Below, piece by piece: positions 26,769 to 35,619 of a stretch of 54,996 bases of DNA; positions within the stretch are counted from its first letter, which is position 1; every line of letters begins with the position of its first letter. This DNA is from Fortiea sp. LEGE XX443 (GTDB taxonomy: Bacteria > Cyanobacteriota > Cyanobacteriia > Cyanobacteriales > Nostocaceae), in assembly GCF_015206815.1 (NCBI RefSeq), contig NZ_JADEXZ010000038.1, forward strand, positions 1-54,996, in the 5' to 3' direction. Under the pieces are notes generated by a model. The model saw only the letters and a program-made list of their open reading frames with translations. It ran no database searches and had not been told where the DNA came from. The position numbers and the translations under genes were made by a program.

Positions 26769-28589
26769 ATGGCAAAATTTCGAGATATTCTCAATTATTA
26801 TCGTCCTAATTGGAAACTGAGCGTTTTCACTATTACAGTAGCGAGCATTTACGAAATTATTGATTTGGTTGTCCCCTATGCGATTGGGCAAATTTTAAAT
26901 GTTTTGTCTAGCCAACCCTTAGACAAACCTCTGCAAAGTGCGATCGCATCTGTCTCAGAAGTTACCAATTACCCAGTTAGTAAACAACTATCTTTAGGTG
27001 TATTACTGGGTTTAATATTTATTGTGACTGTTGTGAGAGCGCCCACACAACCTTGGTTAACCCATTGGTTTCACTGGGATATCGCCCTCAGATTACGTCG
27101 GTCTAAAAGTCAAACAGCCATAGAAAAAATTCTCACTCTCCCCCTAGAATTTTATGATGAAAATAATCCTGGGCGCATTGCCGGCAGAATAGCTAGAGGT
27201 ATATCAAATCACACTTGGAGTTATCCCGAAATTGCCGGACAGTTAATTCCCAAACTATTACGCGTAGTGGGAATCTTTGTGTTTATTTTGTTGATTGAGT
27301 GGCGAATTGCGACTTTATATCTGATTTCCTTTGTAGTTATCCTTGGTTTTAGCTTGAAGGACTTACAGAAACTGATTTGGCACGAAAGCCGTTTAGATAA
27401 ATACACAGAAGATACAGAAAGTCGGACATCGGAACTCATCACTAATATCAAAACTGTCAAAGCATTTGCCACAGAAGCTCAAGAACTCAAACGTCAAAAT
27501 CTTCGTTTGCAACGTGAACTGATAGTAGTCGATTATCGCATCCACAAAGGTTATGTGAAACTGGCTACTTGGCAAAGAAGTGTAATTCAGTTTTGCGTGT
27601 TTACGATTTTGGGTTTAACTTTAGTAGCCACACTAGACGGTCGAATTTCTCTTGGTCATTTTGTTATGACCTTGACTCTTTCTAGCATGGCGTATGCTGA
27701 ATTAGAACCAATTAGTAGCTTGGCAGAAGTTTTTGCGCGGCGCTATTCTTCGATGCTGCGATTTCATGAATTTCTTCAAGAACCAATTGGTGCAGATGCA
27801 GCGAGTCTGTTGGATACGCGAAACGAGGCAGAATCACCCTATAGATTTACTGGTAAATTAGAGTTCTCTCAAGTCAGTTTTGGATATGATGCTAACCGAA
27901 AGGTGTTGCAAGATATCAACTTATTGATTGAACCGTACCAAACAGTCGCTTTAGTTGGGCGTTCTGGTTCCGGTAAATCTACTTTAGTGAAACTGTTATT
28001 GCGGTATTTTGAACCCCAAGATGGTCAAATTCTGATTGATGGTCACGATGTTAGTACCCTAGATATAGGTAAGTATAGGCGTAGGTTAGCGATCGTTCAC
28101 CAAGAAGTAGATGTTTTCAACGGAACAATCTTGAATAATCTCACCTACGGTAGACCAACAGCTACCTTTGCAGAGGTGCAGGAAGCCTGTAAAATTGCCA
28201 GAGTTGATGAGGTAGTGCAGATGTTACCCCAAGGCTATTACACCGTTGTGGGAGAACGTGGTGTCAGGCTATCTGGGGGACAAAGACAGCGCCTCGGAAT
28301 TGCTAGAGCGTTGTTAGTCAAACCAGATGTACTGATTTTTGACGAAGCTACCTCCAGCTTAGATTATGAGTCAGAGCGTTCCATTCAGTTAGCGATGCGA
28401 TCGATTCAGGGTACTTGTACCACTATTGTGATTGCTCACCGTCTGAGTACAGTCCGCGAAGCCGACAAGATTGTAGTGTTAGATCAAGGCAGAATTGTCG
28501 AGGTTGGTAGCCACGAAGAACTGTTGCGTCACGAAGGTATTTACCAACGTTTGCACTCTTTACAAGAAACAGGTGAACTTCTAAATTAG
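26769..28589 (+). CDS. ABC exporter (fused permease and ATPase)
   Basis: A 606-residue type IV ABC half-transporter of the MsbA/lipid-exporter group. Six helices lie in residues about 15-320, then the nucleotide-binding domain with Walker A GRSGSGKST from Gly397, the signature LSGGQRQR, Walker B VLIFDEATSSLD and the H-loop IVIAHRLS. All catalytic elements are intact. It works as a homodimer or with another half. The substrate cannot be read from sequence; lipids, peptides or drugs are typical. It is preceded by its own 87-bp gap. Confidence 0.92.
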   Translation: MAKFRDILNYYRPNWKLSVFTITVASIYEIIDLVVPYAIGQILNVLSSQPLDKPLQSAIASVSEVTNYPVSKQLSLGVLLGLIFIVTVVRAPTQPWLTHWFHWDIALRLRRSKSQTAIEKILTLPLEFYDENNPGRIAGRIARGISNHTWSYPEIAGQLIPKLLRVVGIFVFILLIEWRIATLYLISFVVILGFSLKDLQKLIWHESRLDKYTEDTESRTSELITNIKTVKAFATEAQELKRQNLRLQRELIVVDYRIHKGYVKLATWQRSVIQFCVFTILGLTLVATLDGRISLGHFVMTLTLSSMAYAELEPISSLAEVFARRYSSMLRFHEFLQEPIGADAASLLDTRNEAESPYRFTGKLEFSQVSFGYDANRKVLQDINLLIEPYQTVALVGRSGSGKSTLVKLLLRYFEPQDGQILIDGHDVSTLDIGKYRRRLAIVHQEVDVFNGTILNNLTYGRPTATFAEVQEACKIARVDEVVQMLPQGYYTVVGERGVRLSGGQRQRLGIARALLVKPDVLIFDEATSSLDYESERSIQLAMRSIQGTCTTIVIAHRLSTVREADKIVVLDQGRIVEVGSHEELLRHEGIYQRLHSLQETGELLN

Positions 28590-28597
28590 AAAGGTTT

Positions 28598-28648
28598 GTG
28601 GTAGAGATTTTAGTGCTGAGAAATCTTCAGGACTAAACTCTTTACTAC
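28598..28648 (+). terminator. Long imperfect hairpin after the ABC exporter
   Basis: 28598-28617 and 28629-28648 are complementary at about 16 of 20 positions (GTGGTAGAGATTTTAGTGCT against AGGACTAAACTCTTTACTAC) around an 11-nt loop, starting 9 bp after the stop codon. It is a dispersed-repeat-type hairpin likely to stop transcription or protect the 3' end. Confidence 0.5.
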
Positions 28649-29113
28649 GAATCCCCAGAGGATTAAAACTGGTCGTCCCTAATCTGAAAACTAGATTCCT
28701 TATCATCATGGAGTTGCTTGCGGCGGATACCTGTAGTGAAAGGTTTGAGGTTGTGTGTATCCAAAAAATCAACCCAAGTTTTAAGCTAATCGTCATTTAA
28801 ATTGCACCATTTTCATGGTAATCAAAGCTGCAAACCCTCTCCCTGCTCCCTGCCCCCCTGCGGCCTCAATGTGCAAATTAAATGCTTAACAGCTTACCAA
28901 AAGTGCCAGCAGGTAGCGATCGCAATTTTTCTATATGGACGATTTGTGATACATTCTGCCCTCATGTTTCCGTAACGCTATCGAGCAGATTTAAAAATTG
29001 TTGGAGGCGAGGAGCAGGATTTGAGGAAGCAACATCGGGTTGCATATCTTTAGATTTGGTTTTGAGTAGGGTGGGTGACTCCACCCTAAAACTTCAATGC
29101 TGGGTTTGCTGAA
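28649..29113. other. Gene-free stretch with repeats
   Basis: No supported gene. It contains CCCTGCTCCCTG-type low-complexity DNA at about 28841-28862 and an 8-bp inverted repeat, TAGGGTGG (29067-29074) with CCACCCTA (29081-29088), just beyond the 3' end of the Spy-like gene, where it may act as that gene's terminator. Weak open frames here lack ribosome sites and protein character. Confidence 0.4.
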
Positions 29114-29632
29114 TTAGCGGGGTTGTTGACGACGCTGTTGAGCATTTTGACGGAACTGCTGAAGTTTTGTGCGTTGTTCTGGAGTCAAAACCGCTTGTAT
29201 TTGTTGTTTAGAAGATTCGCGTATTTGCCGCATTTGGGTTTTTTGTGCTTCTGTTAAATTCAACTCTGCAAAACCCTTACCAGCACGACGACCTGCACGC
29301 TGTCCTGGTTGCCGTGGCTGACCTTGATTTGCTTCTCTTTGGGCGCGACGTGCTTCAAAGGATGCCTTTAATTGATCTTTTTGTTCTTGAGTGAGAACAT
29401 TTTCTATCTGGGTGCGGGTGTTGCGTTGAATTTGCTGAATTTGGTTTTTTTGAGCGTCAGTCAGGCCTAATTCTGACCAAGCACGTTTTTTACCTTGCCA
29501 ACGCCCTTGTTCTTGTGATTGAGCAAGTAGTAGAGGGGAATTAGATAAGGTTTCGGCTTTGGCTGTGAGGGAGGTTGCCGTTAAAGTAAGAGCGATCGCA
29601 CCAGCAATTAATGATAATGACTTCAGTTTCAT
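29114..29632 (-). CDS. Spy/CpxP-like periplasmic LTxxQ-repeat protein
   Basis: 172 residues with a signal peptide (MKLKSLSLIAGAIALTLTATSLTAKA). Two copies of the Spy/CpxP helical motif follow: LGLTDAQKNQIQQI with VLTQEQKDQL, and LNLTEAQKTQMRQI with VLTPEQRTKLQQF, separated by a basic Gln/Arg/Gly-rich linker. The C-terminus is QRRQQPR. Spy-type proteins are ATP-independent periplasmic chaperones induced by envelope stress; an Al/metal-binding role is also possible in this family. It is transcribed away from a two-component system 233 bp upstream, which may regulate it. Confidence 0.85.
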   Translation of the reverse strand: MKLKSLSLIAGAIALTLTATSLTAKAETLSNSPLLLAQSQEQGRWQGKKRAWSELGLTDAQKNQIQQIQRNTRTQIENVLTQEQKDQLKASFEARRAQREANQGQPRQPGQRAGRRAGKGFAELNLTEAQKTQMRQIRESSKQQIQAVLTPEQRTKLQQFRQNAQQRRQQPR

Positions 29633-29865
29633 TTGTTACCTTGTTTTCCTTTCCTGTTGAGGATGTCACTATCATAGGAATTTATCTTTAGTAATCACAT
29701 GAGGAGAAAGTCACGGTTACACCCATGACTTTAGTCATGCTTTATTTTTGTGATATTTGAGTAACAATAACTTATAAATTACAGTTACAGCGAAATTCAG
29801 GAGTATCTATAAGTTGGGCATTTTCTAATAAAACTTTTAACCAAGGCTTGTAATCCAAAATTGAT

Positions 29866-31071
29866 ATGAGTCGTCCTATTCAAATCAACAATCATCCCTT
29901 TCGGTTTCTACTGTATTTAGAGTGGATATTACTAGTGCTTGCCATTTCAACATCTGCCTTGCCTGAACTTCCACCGCGATTTGCTAGTAAATTTCCTGAA
30001 CTGACTATTGGTTGTTTAATTATCTTTGGTTTAATGGGGTTAAGATTACCTACAACTAACAATATAAATAAGATAATTTATACAGCTAGTGAAATTTTAC
30101 TTCTATTAATTATTGGGATTTTTGGTGGTAGAACTGCTCGATTATTCCCATTTCTTTATCTAATTTTAGTAACTCGCAGTTGTTTAATTTTTCAGTTACC
30201 TGGACGCTTAGTTGTTACAGGTTTTTCATTTGCCTTATTTTTAATCACATTAAATACTCGTTTACCCCGTGCTTTACCACCACAAGCACAAGAGCGTTTT
30301 CGGTTTATTACTTTCAACACGGCACTGTTATTCGGATTAAGTTTAATTTTTGTTTTATTGTTAATGAATACAGTATTATCTGAACGGCATAGTCGAGAAA
30401 AACTGGCAGCTGCTAACGAAAAACTGCGTGAGTATGCCTTGCGGATTGAAAATCAAGCTACTCTAGAAGAACGCAATCGCATCGCCCGCGAAATTCATGA
30501 CTCATTAGGACATTCTTTAACTGCACTAAATTTACAATTAGAAACTGCTTTGAAATTGTGGCAGTCTAATCCTGAAAGGTCACAAACGTTTTTAGCAAGA
30601 GCAAAAGAGCTTGGTTCTAAAGCCTTAAAAGATGTTCGCCAATCTGTTTCAACTATGCGAGCTAATCCCTTACAAGATAAAACTTTAGAACAGGCGATCG
30701 CTATTCTTTTAGAAGACTTTTATCGTGCTAATGGTATTGTGCCAATTTGTTTAATTAATTTGGATGATCCGCCACCCACAGAAATTAATGTTGCTCTTTA
30801 TCGGATAATTCAAGAATCATTGACAAATATTTCTAAATATGCACAAGCTACAGAAGTTATCCTAGAACTTACTAGCACTAAAAGAAGTTTACGTTTGATG
30901 GTTCAAGATAACGGTAGAGGTTTTGATATTAAGCAAAATACTACTGGATTTGGCTTACAAAGTATGCGCGATCGCACTTTAGCATTGGGCGGCGAATTTA
31001 CTATAAATACTACTCCTAATGCTGGCTGTCAAATTATAGTTGATATTCCCTTATTTAGGTTAATTCGATGA
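29866..31071 (+). CDS. NarL-type sensor histidine kinase
   Basis: 401 residues: about six N-terminal membrane helices (residues 10-175) with no large periplasmic sensor domain, a short coiled linker, a HisKA_3 domain with [19 protein letters not shown] (His211), and a HATPase domain with VQDNGRGFD and [10 protein letters not shown]. The helices-only input resembles intramembrane-sensing kinases such as LiaS/DesK. Its stop overlaps the response regulator start by 4 bp (ATGA). Confidence 0.92.
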   Translation: MSRPIQINNHPFRFLLYLEWILLVLAISTSALPELPPRFASKFPELTIGCLIIFGLMGLRLPTTNNINKIIYTASEILLLLIIGIFGGRTARLFPFLYLILVTRSCLIFQLPGRLVVTGFSFALFLITLNTRLPRALPPQAQERFRFITFNTALLFGLSLIFVLLLMNTVLSERHSREKLAAANEKLREYALRIENQATLEERNRIAREIHDSLGHSLTALNLQLETALKLWQSNPERSQTFLARAKELGSKALKDVRQSVSTMRANPLQDKTLEQAIAILLEDFYRANGIVPICLINLDDPPPTEINVALYRIIQESLTNISKYAQATEVILELTSTKRSLRLMVQDNGRGFDIKQNTTGFGLQSMRDRTLALGGEFTINTTPNAGCQIIVDIPLFRLIR

Positions 31072-31730
31072 TTAAAGTTTTGCTAGTAGACGACCAAAAT
31101 TTAATTCGTCAAGGATTAAAAGCACTATTAGAGCTAGAATCAGATTTAGAAATTGTTGGGGAAGCAGAAAACGGTGAAGTAGCTGTGGAATTAGTGGCAA
31201 AATTACAACCAGATGTGGTGTTAATGGATATGAGAATGCCAATTATGGATGGAGTCGCGGCTACACGAGAAATTCATCAACGTTTTAGCGACACAAAAAT
31301 TTTAGTCCTGACAACTTTCGATAATGATGAATATGTCACGGCAGCATTACAGAATGGTGCAATGGGTTATTTATTAAAAGATACACCCTCAGAAGAATTG
31401 GCTGTGGCAATTCGCGCCGTTCATAAAGGATATACTCAACTAGGCCCAGGCATAGTAAAAAAACTGTTGAATCAATTTCCTAATGGTGTGCAAACTCAAT
31501 CACAGCCTGTACCGCCTAGTTTAACTGAACTTACACCTAGAGAAAAAGAGGTGTTAAAGTTAATTGCTACAGGTGCTAGTAACCGCGAAATTGCCCAGGA
31601 ATTATACATTTCTGAGGGTACAGTGAAGAATCACGTCACTAATATTTTGAATCGGTTAAATTTGCGCGATCGCACTCAGGCTGCTATCATCGCTAATACA
31701 TTTTTGTCCTATTTAAATGAGTCTACTTAA
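31068..31730 (+). CDS. NarL/LuxR-family response regulator
   Basis: 220 residues. The receiver domain has VDDQ, the phosphoacceptor Asp54 in [16 protein letters not shown] and the lysine of YLLKDTP. A linker leads to a LuxR-type HTH (about 150-215) with [20 protein letters not shown] and [13 protein letters not shown]. It is coupled to the upstream kinase by ATGA. Candidate targets are its own operon and the divergent Spy-like gene. Confidence 0.95.
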   Translation: MIKVLLVDDQNLIRQGLKALLELESDLEIVGEAENGEVAVELVAKLQPDVVLMDMRMPIMDGVAATREIHQRFSDTKILVLTTFDNDEYVTAALQNGAMGYLLKDTPSEELAVAIRAVHKGYTQLGPGIVKKLLNQFPNGVQTQSQPVPPSLTELTPREKEVLKLIATGASNREIAQELYISEGTVKNHVTNILNRLNLRDRTQAAIIANTFLSYLNEST

Positions 31731-31747
31731 CAGAATAAAATTTATAA

Positions 31748-32173
31748 TTACTTAAATAAAGCCAAACACTCATCTTTTAGAACACCTTTTGTAACTTTGA
31801 TGTTCCTAAAAGACTTGGCTATTATTTCTTCACAAGAAATATGAATTTGCGCCTGATTTAACGAAATTAAATCTTGAATGGAAACACCACATATAATTTC
31901 TGATACACCTGTCCAGACACAAGCTGTTGCACACATTGGACAAGGTTCACAAGTCGTATATATGCTGTAACCTTCTAAAGTAGGCTTGCTTATTTTAGCA
32001 GTTAAAATGCGAATCACATTAATTTCTGCATGAGCAGATGGATCACTATCTCGTTGCACAGTATTATATGCTACCGCAGCAACTTCATCATCTTTTACAA
32101 TCACCGCACCATAAGGCCAATCACCTTTTTTTGCAGCTTCTAGAGCTAAACGCATAAAATATTCTTGGTTCAT
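31748..32173 (-). CDS. Cytidine/guanine-deaminase-family nucleobase deaminase
   Basis: About 141 residues from ATG 32173. The zinc site is complete: HAEINVIR (His plus catalytic Glu) and PCPMCATACVW (two Cys). The start MNQEYFMRLALEAAKKGDWPYGAVIV and the ending KDECLALFK resemble guanine deaminase GuaD and related nucleoside deaminases rather than TadA, which has a longer RNA-binding C-terminus. An upstream frame to 32209 adds 12 residues without family similarity. It is convergent with the response regulator (17 bp between stops). Confidence 0.85.
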   Translation of the reverse strand: MNQEYFMRLALEAAKKGDWPYGAVIVKDDEVAAVAYNTVQRDSDPSAHAEINVIRILTAKISKPTLEGYSIYTTCEPCPMCATACVWTGVSEIICGVSIQDLISLNQAQIHISCEEIIAKSFRNIKVTKGVLKDECLALFK

Positions 32174-32258
32174 CTTTGTTATAACTAAGTAAAAATTATG
32201 GTCAATCATATCTCATAAAGATGAAATTTAGGTAAAGGCGTTAAAGGTCTAAACAAAT

Positions 32259-33077
32259 ATGTTACTAAGTAGAGAACAAACAGAATTTTATTTCAAAGAC
32301 CTCGATACACCCACAGGTAAAGTTATTAATCTCACAATTGCTGCTTTGGTGCTATTGTCATCAGGAATTTTTGTAGCGCAAACTTATCATATTCCTAATA
32401 ATGTGAGGTTTTTTTTAGATTTAATCGATACTGCTATCCTCATCATCTTTGCAGCAGAGTATCTACTCCGTTTCTGGAGTGCAGACAATAAACTTAAGTA
32501 TATTTTTAGCTTTTATTCAATTATTGATTTAATGGCGATTTTGCCATTTTTTCTAGGTGCAGTAGATATCAGTTTTATTCGGATATTACGATGGTTTCGG
32601 ATTTTACGATTAATTAGATTTATCGATCAGAAGTTTTTATTTGCCAGTGTCAGCACCGAAGATGGTCAGATTTTCGTGCGGATATTATTTACGTTATTTG
32701 CAATTATTTTTGTTTATTCTGGGTTAATTTATCAAGTGGAACATCCAGTAAATCCCCAAGTTTACACCACATTTTTGGATGCGTTTTATTTCTCCGTTGT
32801 GACGATGACAACTGTCGGATTTGGGGATGTCACACCAATTTCAGAATTAGGGCGATTGCTGACAGTATTGATGATTTTGACAGGTGTAACGTTGATTCCT
32901 TGGCAAGTAGGAGATTTGATTAAGCGTTTGGTAAAAAACGCCAACCAAGTAGAAACAGTGTGTACAGGTTGTGGTTTAGCGTTTCATGATTTAGATGCTA
33001 CTTTTTGTAAAAGATGTGGCACTAAATTAAAAAACCCTGGCGGTGAAAGCAGTTTAGGGGTTAGTAGTGTTAGGTAA
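32259..33077 (+). CDS. Voltage-gated-type K+ channel with C-terminal zinc ribbon
   Basis: 272 residues with a six-helix ion-transport fold. The S4-like helix is FIRILRWFRILRLIRFI with regularly spaced arginines. The pore has TMTTVGFGDVTP, a K+ filter. Unusually for a bacterial channel, the C-terminus after S6 is a short zinc ribbon with C-x2-C-x11-C-x2-C (CTGC...CKRC). Its divergent neighbour is the deaminase at 85 bp. Function: K+ flux at the plasma or thylakoid membrane; the ribbon may regulate gating or assembly. Confidence 0.87.
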   Translation: MLLSREQTEFYFKDLDTPTGKVINLTIAALVLLSSGIFVAQTYHIPNNVRFFLDLIDTAILIIFAAEYLLRFWSADNKLKYIFSFYSIIDLMAILPFFLGAVDISFIRILRWFRILRLIRFIDQKFLFASVSTEDGQIFVRILFTLFAIIFVYSGLIYQVEHPVNPQVYTTFLDAFYFSVVTMTTVGFGDVTPISELGRLLTVLMILTGVTLIPWQVGDLIKRLVKNANQVETVCTGCGLAFHDLDATFCKRCGTKLKNPGGESSLGVSSVR

Positions 33078-33212
33078 GACTGAGTATGCTAATATACTGT
33101 GTTATGATGACTAACAGAGTTGAGATAGCGAGATGTTTTAGAAAACCGCTGCAAAGATTTTGACATTGAATTTTGTATAGTTTCAGAAATTTCCTAACAA
33201 GGAGTAAAAGCA

Positions 33213-34160
33213 ATGTATACGTTGCTGCATAACCCAATTGCAGATATGTATGGGACGAACTTTCTGCTATTGTATGGTACTGTTATCATCACAACTTTGT
33301 TATTGTGTGGGCGTTTAGTCCAAGATCCGACAAAAAATCAGCCGTTACCGTTAATTCCAGCTGAACCAGATCCTTACGAAATCGCTTACTTGCGTTCTCA
33401 AGAAACGGGAGTTGCTCATTTAGTCTTATTCAATTTGATTCAGCAGGGTTATTTGCAAGTCAGCAAACAGTCGATTATCCAAGCACCTAGCCATCCCGAT
33501 ACATCGAATTTAGAACCAATAAAACGACAAGTATTTGATAAGTTTTCTATTCCTGCGACAGCTAACACATCTCTGTGGATGGCTACCCAGTGTGTAAAGT
33601 CATTTTCTGTTGCTCATAAAGAGCAGTTGGACAATCAGGAACTGTTATATTCTCCTAAATGGCAAGAACGGAATATTACAGTGGGCTTAATTGGGGCAAC
33701 AATTATTTTTAGCCTGGGTGCTTACAAGCTGCTGATAGCCTTGGGTAAAGGACGCTATAACGTTGGTTTTTTGATCGTTATGGGCGTATTATCCATTATC
33801 TATTTACTGTGGTTTGTGAGTAAGCGATCGCACCTGAGTCATCTAGGAAAAAGGTATCTGCAACAACTTCAAAGCACCTTCAAGCAACTGCGCGAAACTT
33901 CTTTAGTCAACAACAACTTACTGGTATTAGCACTATTTGGTGTTGAGTCTCTGGCTGGAACCGCCTACAATGCTTACTACAAAGCATTCTTTCCGCCAAC
34001 TTATTCTACGACAAGTAGCCGCAGCAGCAGTTACTCTAGTAGTTCGTGCAGTAGTGGTAATTCATGCAGTAGTGGTAGTTCATGCAGTAGTGGTAGTTCA
34101 TGCAGTAGTGGTAGTTCATGCGGTGGCGGGTGCGGTGGTTGTGGCGGCGGTGGCGACTAA
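33213..34160 (+). CDS. TIGR04222-type membrane protein with Cys/Ser/Gly repeat tail
   Basis: 315 residues. The N-terminal helix (FLLLYGTVIITTLLLCG) is followed by the family signature EPDPYEIAYLRSQETGVAHLVLFNLIQQGYL, two central helices (about 153-173 and 185-203) and a helical stretch to residue 270. The last 40 residues change abruptly: four CSSG(N/S)S units, then CGGGCGGCGGGGD, giving seven cysteines in the tail. Such low-complexity Cys/Gly tails are known in this family. The DUF692 oxidase gene starts 6 bp after the stop. DUF692-family enzymes modify cysteines of RiPP precursors elsewhere, so the tail may be the substrate here; that is inference. The RBS is AAGGAG about 12 nt before ATG. 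Confidence 0.85.
   Translation: MYTLLHNPIADMYGTNFLLLYGTVIITTLLLCGRLVQDPTKNQPLPLIPAEPDPYEIAYLRSQETGVAHLVLFNLIQQGYLQVSKQSIIQAPSHPDTSNLEPIKRQVFDKFSIPATANTSLWMATQCVKSFSVAHKEQLDNQELLYSPKWQERNITVGLIGATIIFSLGAYKLLIALGKGRYNVGFLIVMGVLSIIYLLWFVSKRSHLSHLGKRYLQQLQSTFKQLRETSLVNNNLLVLALFGVESLAGTAYNAYYKAFFPPTYSTTSSRSSSYSSSSCSSGNSCSSGSSCSSGSSCSSGSSCGGGCGGCGGGGD
34047..34118 (+). repeat. Four 18-bp tandem repeats coding CSSG(N/S)S
   Basis: Units start at 34047, 34065, 34083 and 34101, each TGC AGT AGT GGT (AGT or AAT) TCA; units 2-4 are identical. A multiple of three, so copy number can change without frameshift. The repeat also opens a meaningless valine/histidine-rich frame in another register. Confidence 0.9.
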
Positions 34161-34166
34161 AAAATT

Positions 34167-35000
34167 ATGCTATCTCAACTTCCCACTTTAGGTGTCGGGT
34201 TAGGTTTTCGAGAACCATTCAAAAGTGATTTGTTTCTCAATCGTCAGCAAGTGGACTTTCTGGAAATTGTTGCGGAACACTATTTAGATGCACCAGTCCA
34301 AAAACAACAGGAGTTAGAAATACTGGCTGCACATTTCCCGATAATTCCCCACGCCATTAATTTGTCGCTGGGTAGTGCTGAAGGTGTAGATACAGATTAC
34401 TTACACAAACTTGCAGCCCTAATTGAGCAAATTAACCCACCTTGGTGGAGTGAACATATTTGTTTTACGAAAGCTGGCGGCGTTGATATTGGTCATTTGT
34501 CACCCCTACCTTACACCAAAGAGGCGGTAGAAGTGCTGTGTCGGAATATTGCCGAAGTGCGACGCTTTATTGATGTGCCGTTAATTCTGGAAAATATTAC
34601 CTACATGGTAAAACTTCCTGGTGCAGAGATGACGGAAGCCCAATTTTTAGCGGAAGTGGTAGAACGTTCTGATTGTGGGTTGCTTTTGGATGTAACGAAT
34701 TTACATACCAATGCTGTAAATTTTGGCTATGATTTCCATGATTTTCTCGAAAATTTACCTTGGGAACGTGTAGTACAGTTACATTTCGTCGGTGGACATT
34801 GGCATGATGGGATACTAATTGATAGCCATTCCCAGTCAACACCAACGGAAGTATGGCAATTAATGGATGAAGTAGTAGCCCAGGTTCCAATCAAAGGGAT
34901 AGTGTTAGAACGAGATGAAAACTTGCCTCCGTTTACAGAAATAGCCAAAGAATTGCAAACAGCACGAGATATTGGTAGGAGTCATCAAAGATGGGGTTAG
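34167..35000 (+). CDS. DUF692 multinuclear non-heme iron oxidase (MNIO) family protein
   Basis: 277 residues, one TIM-barrel domain of the MbnB/TglH/ChrH family. Metal-site candidates follow the family pattern: His62 in PHAINLSLG, Glu96-His97 in WWSEHICF, Glu142-Asn143 in LENITYM, Asp175/Asn178/His180 in DVTNLHTN, His206 in LHFVGGHWHDG and Asp219/His221. Characterised members use two or three irons and O2 to rearrange peptide cysteines (for example to oxazolone-thioamide). It is close behind the Cys-tail membrane protein and overlaps the next gene by 10 bp, so the three are one translational unit. Target assignment to the neighbouring tail is inferred. Confidence 0.92.
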   Translation: MLSQLPTLGVGLGFREPFKSDLFLNRQQVDFLEIVAEHYLDAPVQKQQELEILAAHFPIIPHAINLSLGSAEGVDTDYLHKLAALIEQINPPWWSEHICFTKAGGVDIGHLSPLPYTKEAVEVLCRNIAEVRRFIDVPLILENITYMVKLPGAEMTEAQFLAEVVERSDCGLLLDVTNLHTNAVNFGYDFHDFLENLPWERVVQLHFVGGHWHDGILIDSHSQSTPTEVWQLMDEVVAQVPIKGIVLERDENLPPFTEIAKELQTARDIGRSHQRWG

Positions 35001-35614
35001 CACAAACCCAGCAAGTTTTAGCCCAGCTTTATACTAATACTGAATTTCGAGAGCGTTTTTTTGCGAACCCTCAAGCAGTGGGTGTAGAGTTGGGCTTGAG
35101 TTGTGATGAAGCGCAGCAGTTAGCAGAAATTTCAGCGCAGGAGGTGAATATATTCGCCAATTCTTTGAAGTGGAAGCGGTTAGGAGAAATACGCGAATTG
35201 TTACCTCGCACAGCTAAGGTGTTGGGAAAAAATTTTAATACCTTGTTTTGGCGATATGCAGAAACTTATTTACCCATAGGAATTAAAAAACATCGGGAAG
35301 ATGCGATCGCCTTTGCTAACTTTATGATTAAGGTGGCTCAAAATGAAAACCTCGAACCTGCTTGGGTAGGTGATTTAGTTCGCTATGAAAAAACTTGGCT
35401 GTTAGCTTATGAACCTGGGAATTTTTTGAAAATTTGCTGGTTGCGTTACGCAGTACATCATGATTTTACCGCACAACCGACACTAGTGATTTGGTTGCGT
35501 TTATTGGGGCGATGGGCTACTCCTCGCCGGAGGCGATCGCAATTACATCACATTACCTTATCATTACCAATGATATTACCTCACTTAGAATCGCAGAGGC
35601 GCGGAGAGTATTAG
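34991..35614 (+). CDS. Partner protein of the DUF692 enzyme (SCO6045-like)
   Basis: 207 residues, soluble, mostly helical. It begins MGLAQTQQVLAQLYTNTEFRERFFANP with AVGVELGLSCDEAQQLAEIS, a small helical module like those that bind or position precursor peptides, then a core (LKWKRLGEIRELLPRTAKVLG) and an arginine-rich strand region near the C-terminus. It resembles the SCO6045-like domain that in actinobacteria is fused or adjacent to DUF692. It starts within the DUF692 gene (10-bp overlap). By analogy with MbnC/TglI partners it may present the substrate to the oxidase. It has only two cysteines, so it is not itself the Cys-rich substrate. Confidence 0.7.
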   Translation: MGLAQTQQVLAQLYTNTEFRERFFANPQAVGVELGLSCDEAQQLAEISAQEVNIFANSLKWKRLGEIRELLPRTAKVLGKNFNTLFWRYAETYLPIGIKKHREDAIAFANFMIKVAQNENLEPAWVGDLVRYEKTWLLAYEPGNFLKICWLRYAVHHDFTAQPTLVIWLRLLGRWATPRRRRSQLHHITLSLPMILPHLESQRRGEY

Positions 35615-35619
35615 AAATA

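Noticed and set aside
28882-29112. Plus-strand frame upstream of the Spy-like gene end
   Set aside because: Contains repeat DNA and a hairpin near its end; no protein features.
33937-34191. Open frame with repeated VVVVHAV overlapping the Cys-tail gene
   Set aside because: It is the second-register reading of the 18-bp tandem repeat; the Cys/Gly frame belongs to a recognisable family and fits the operon.
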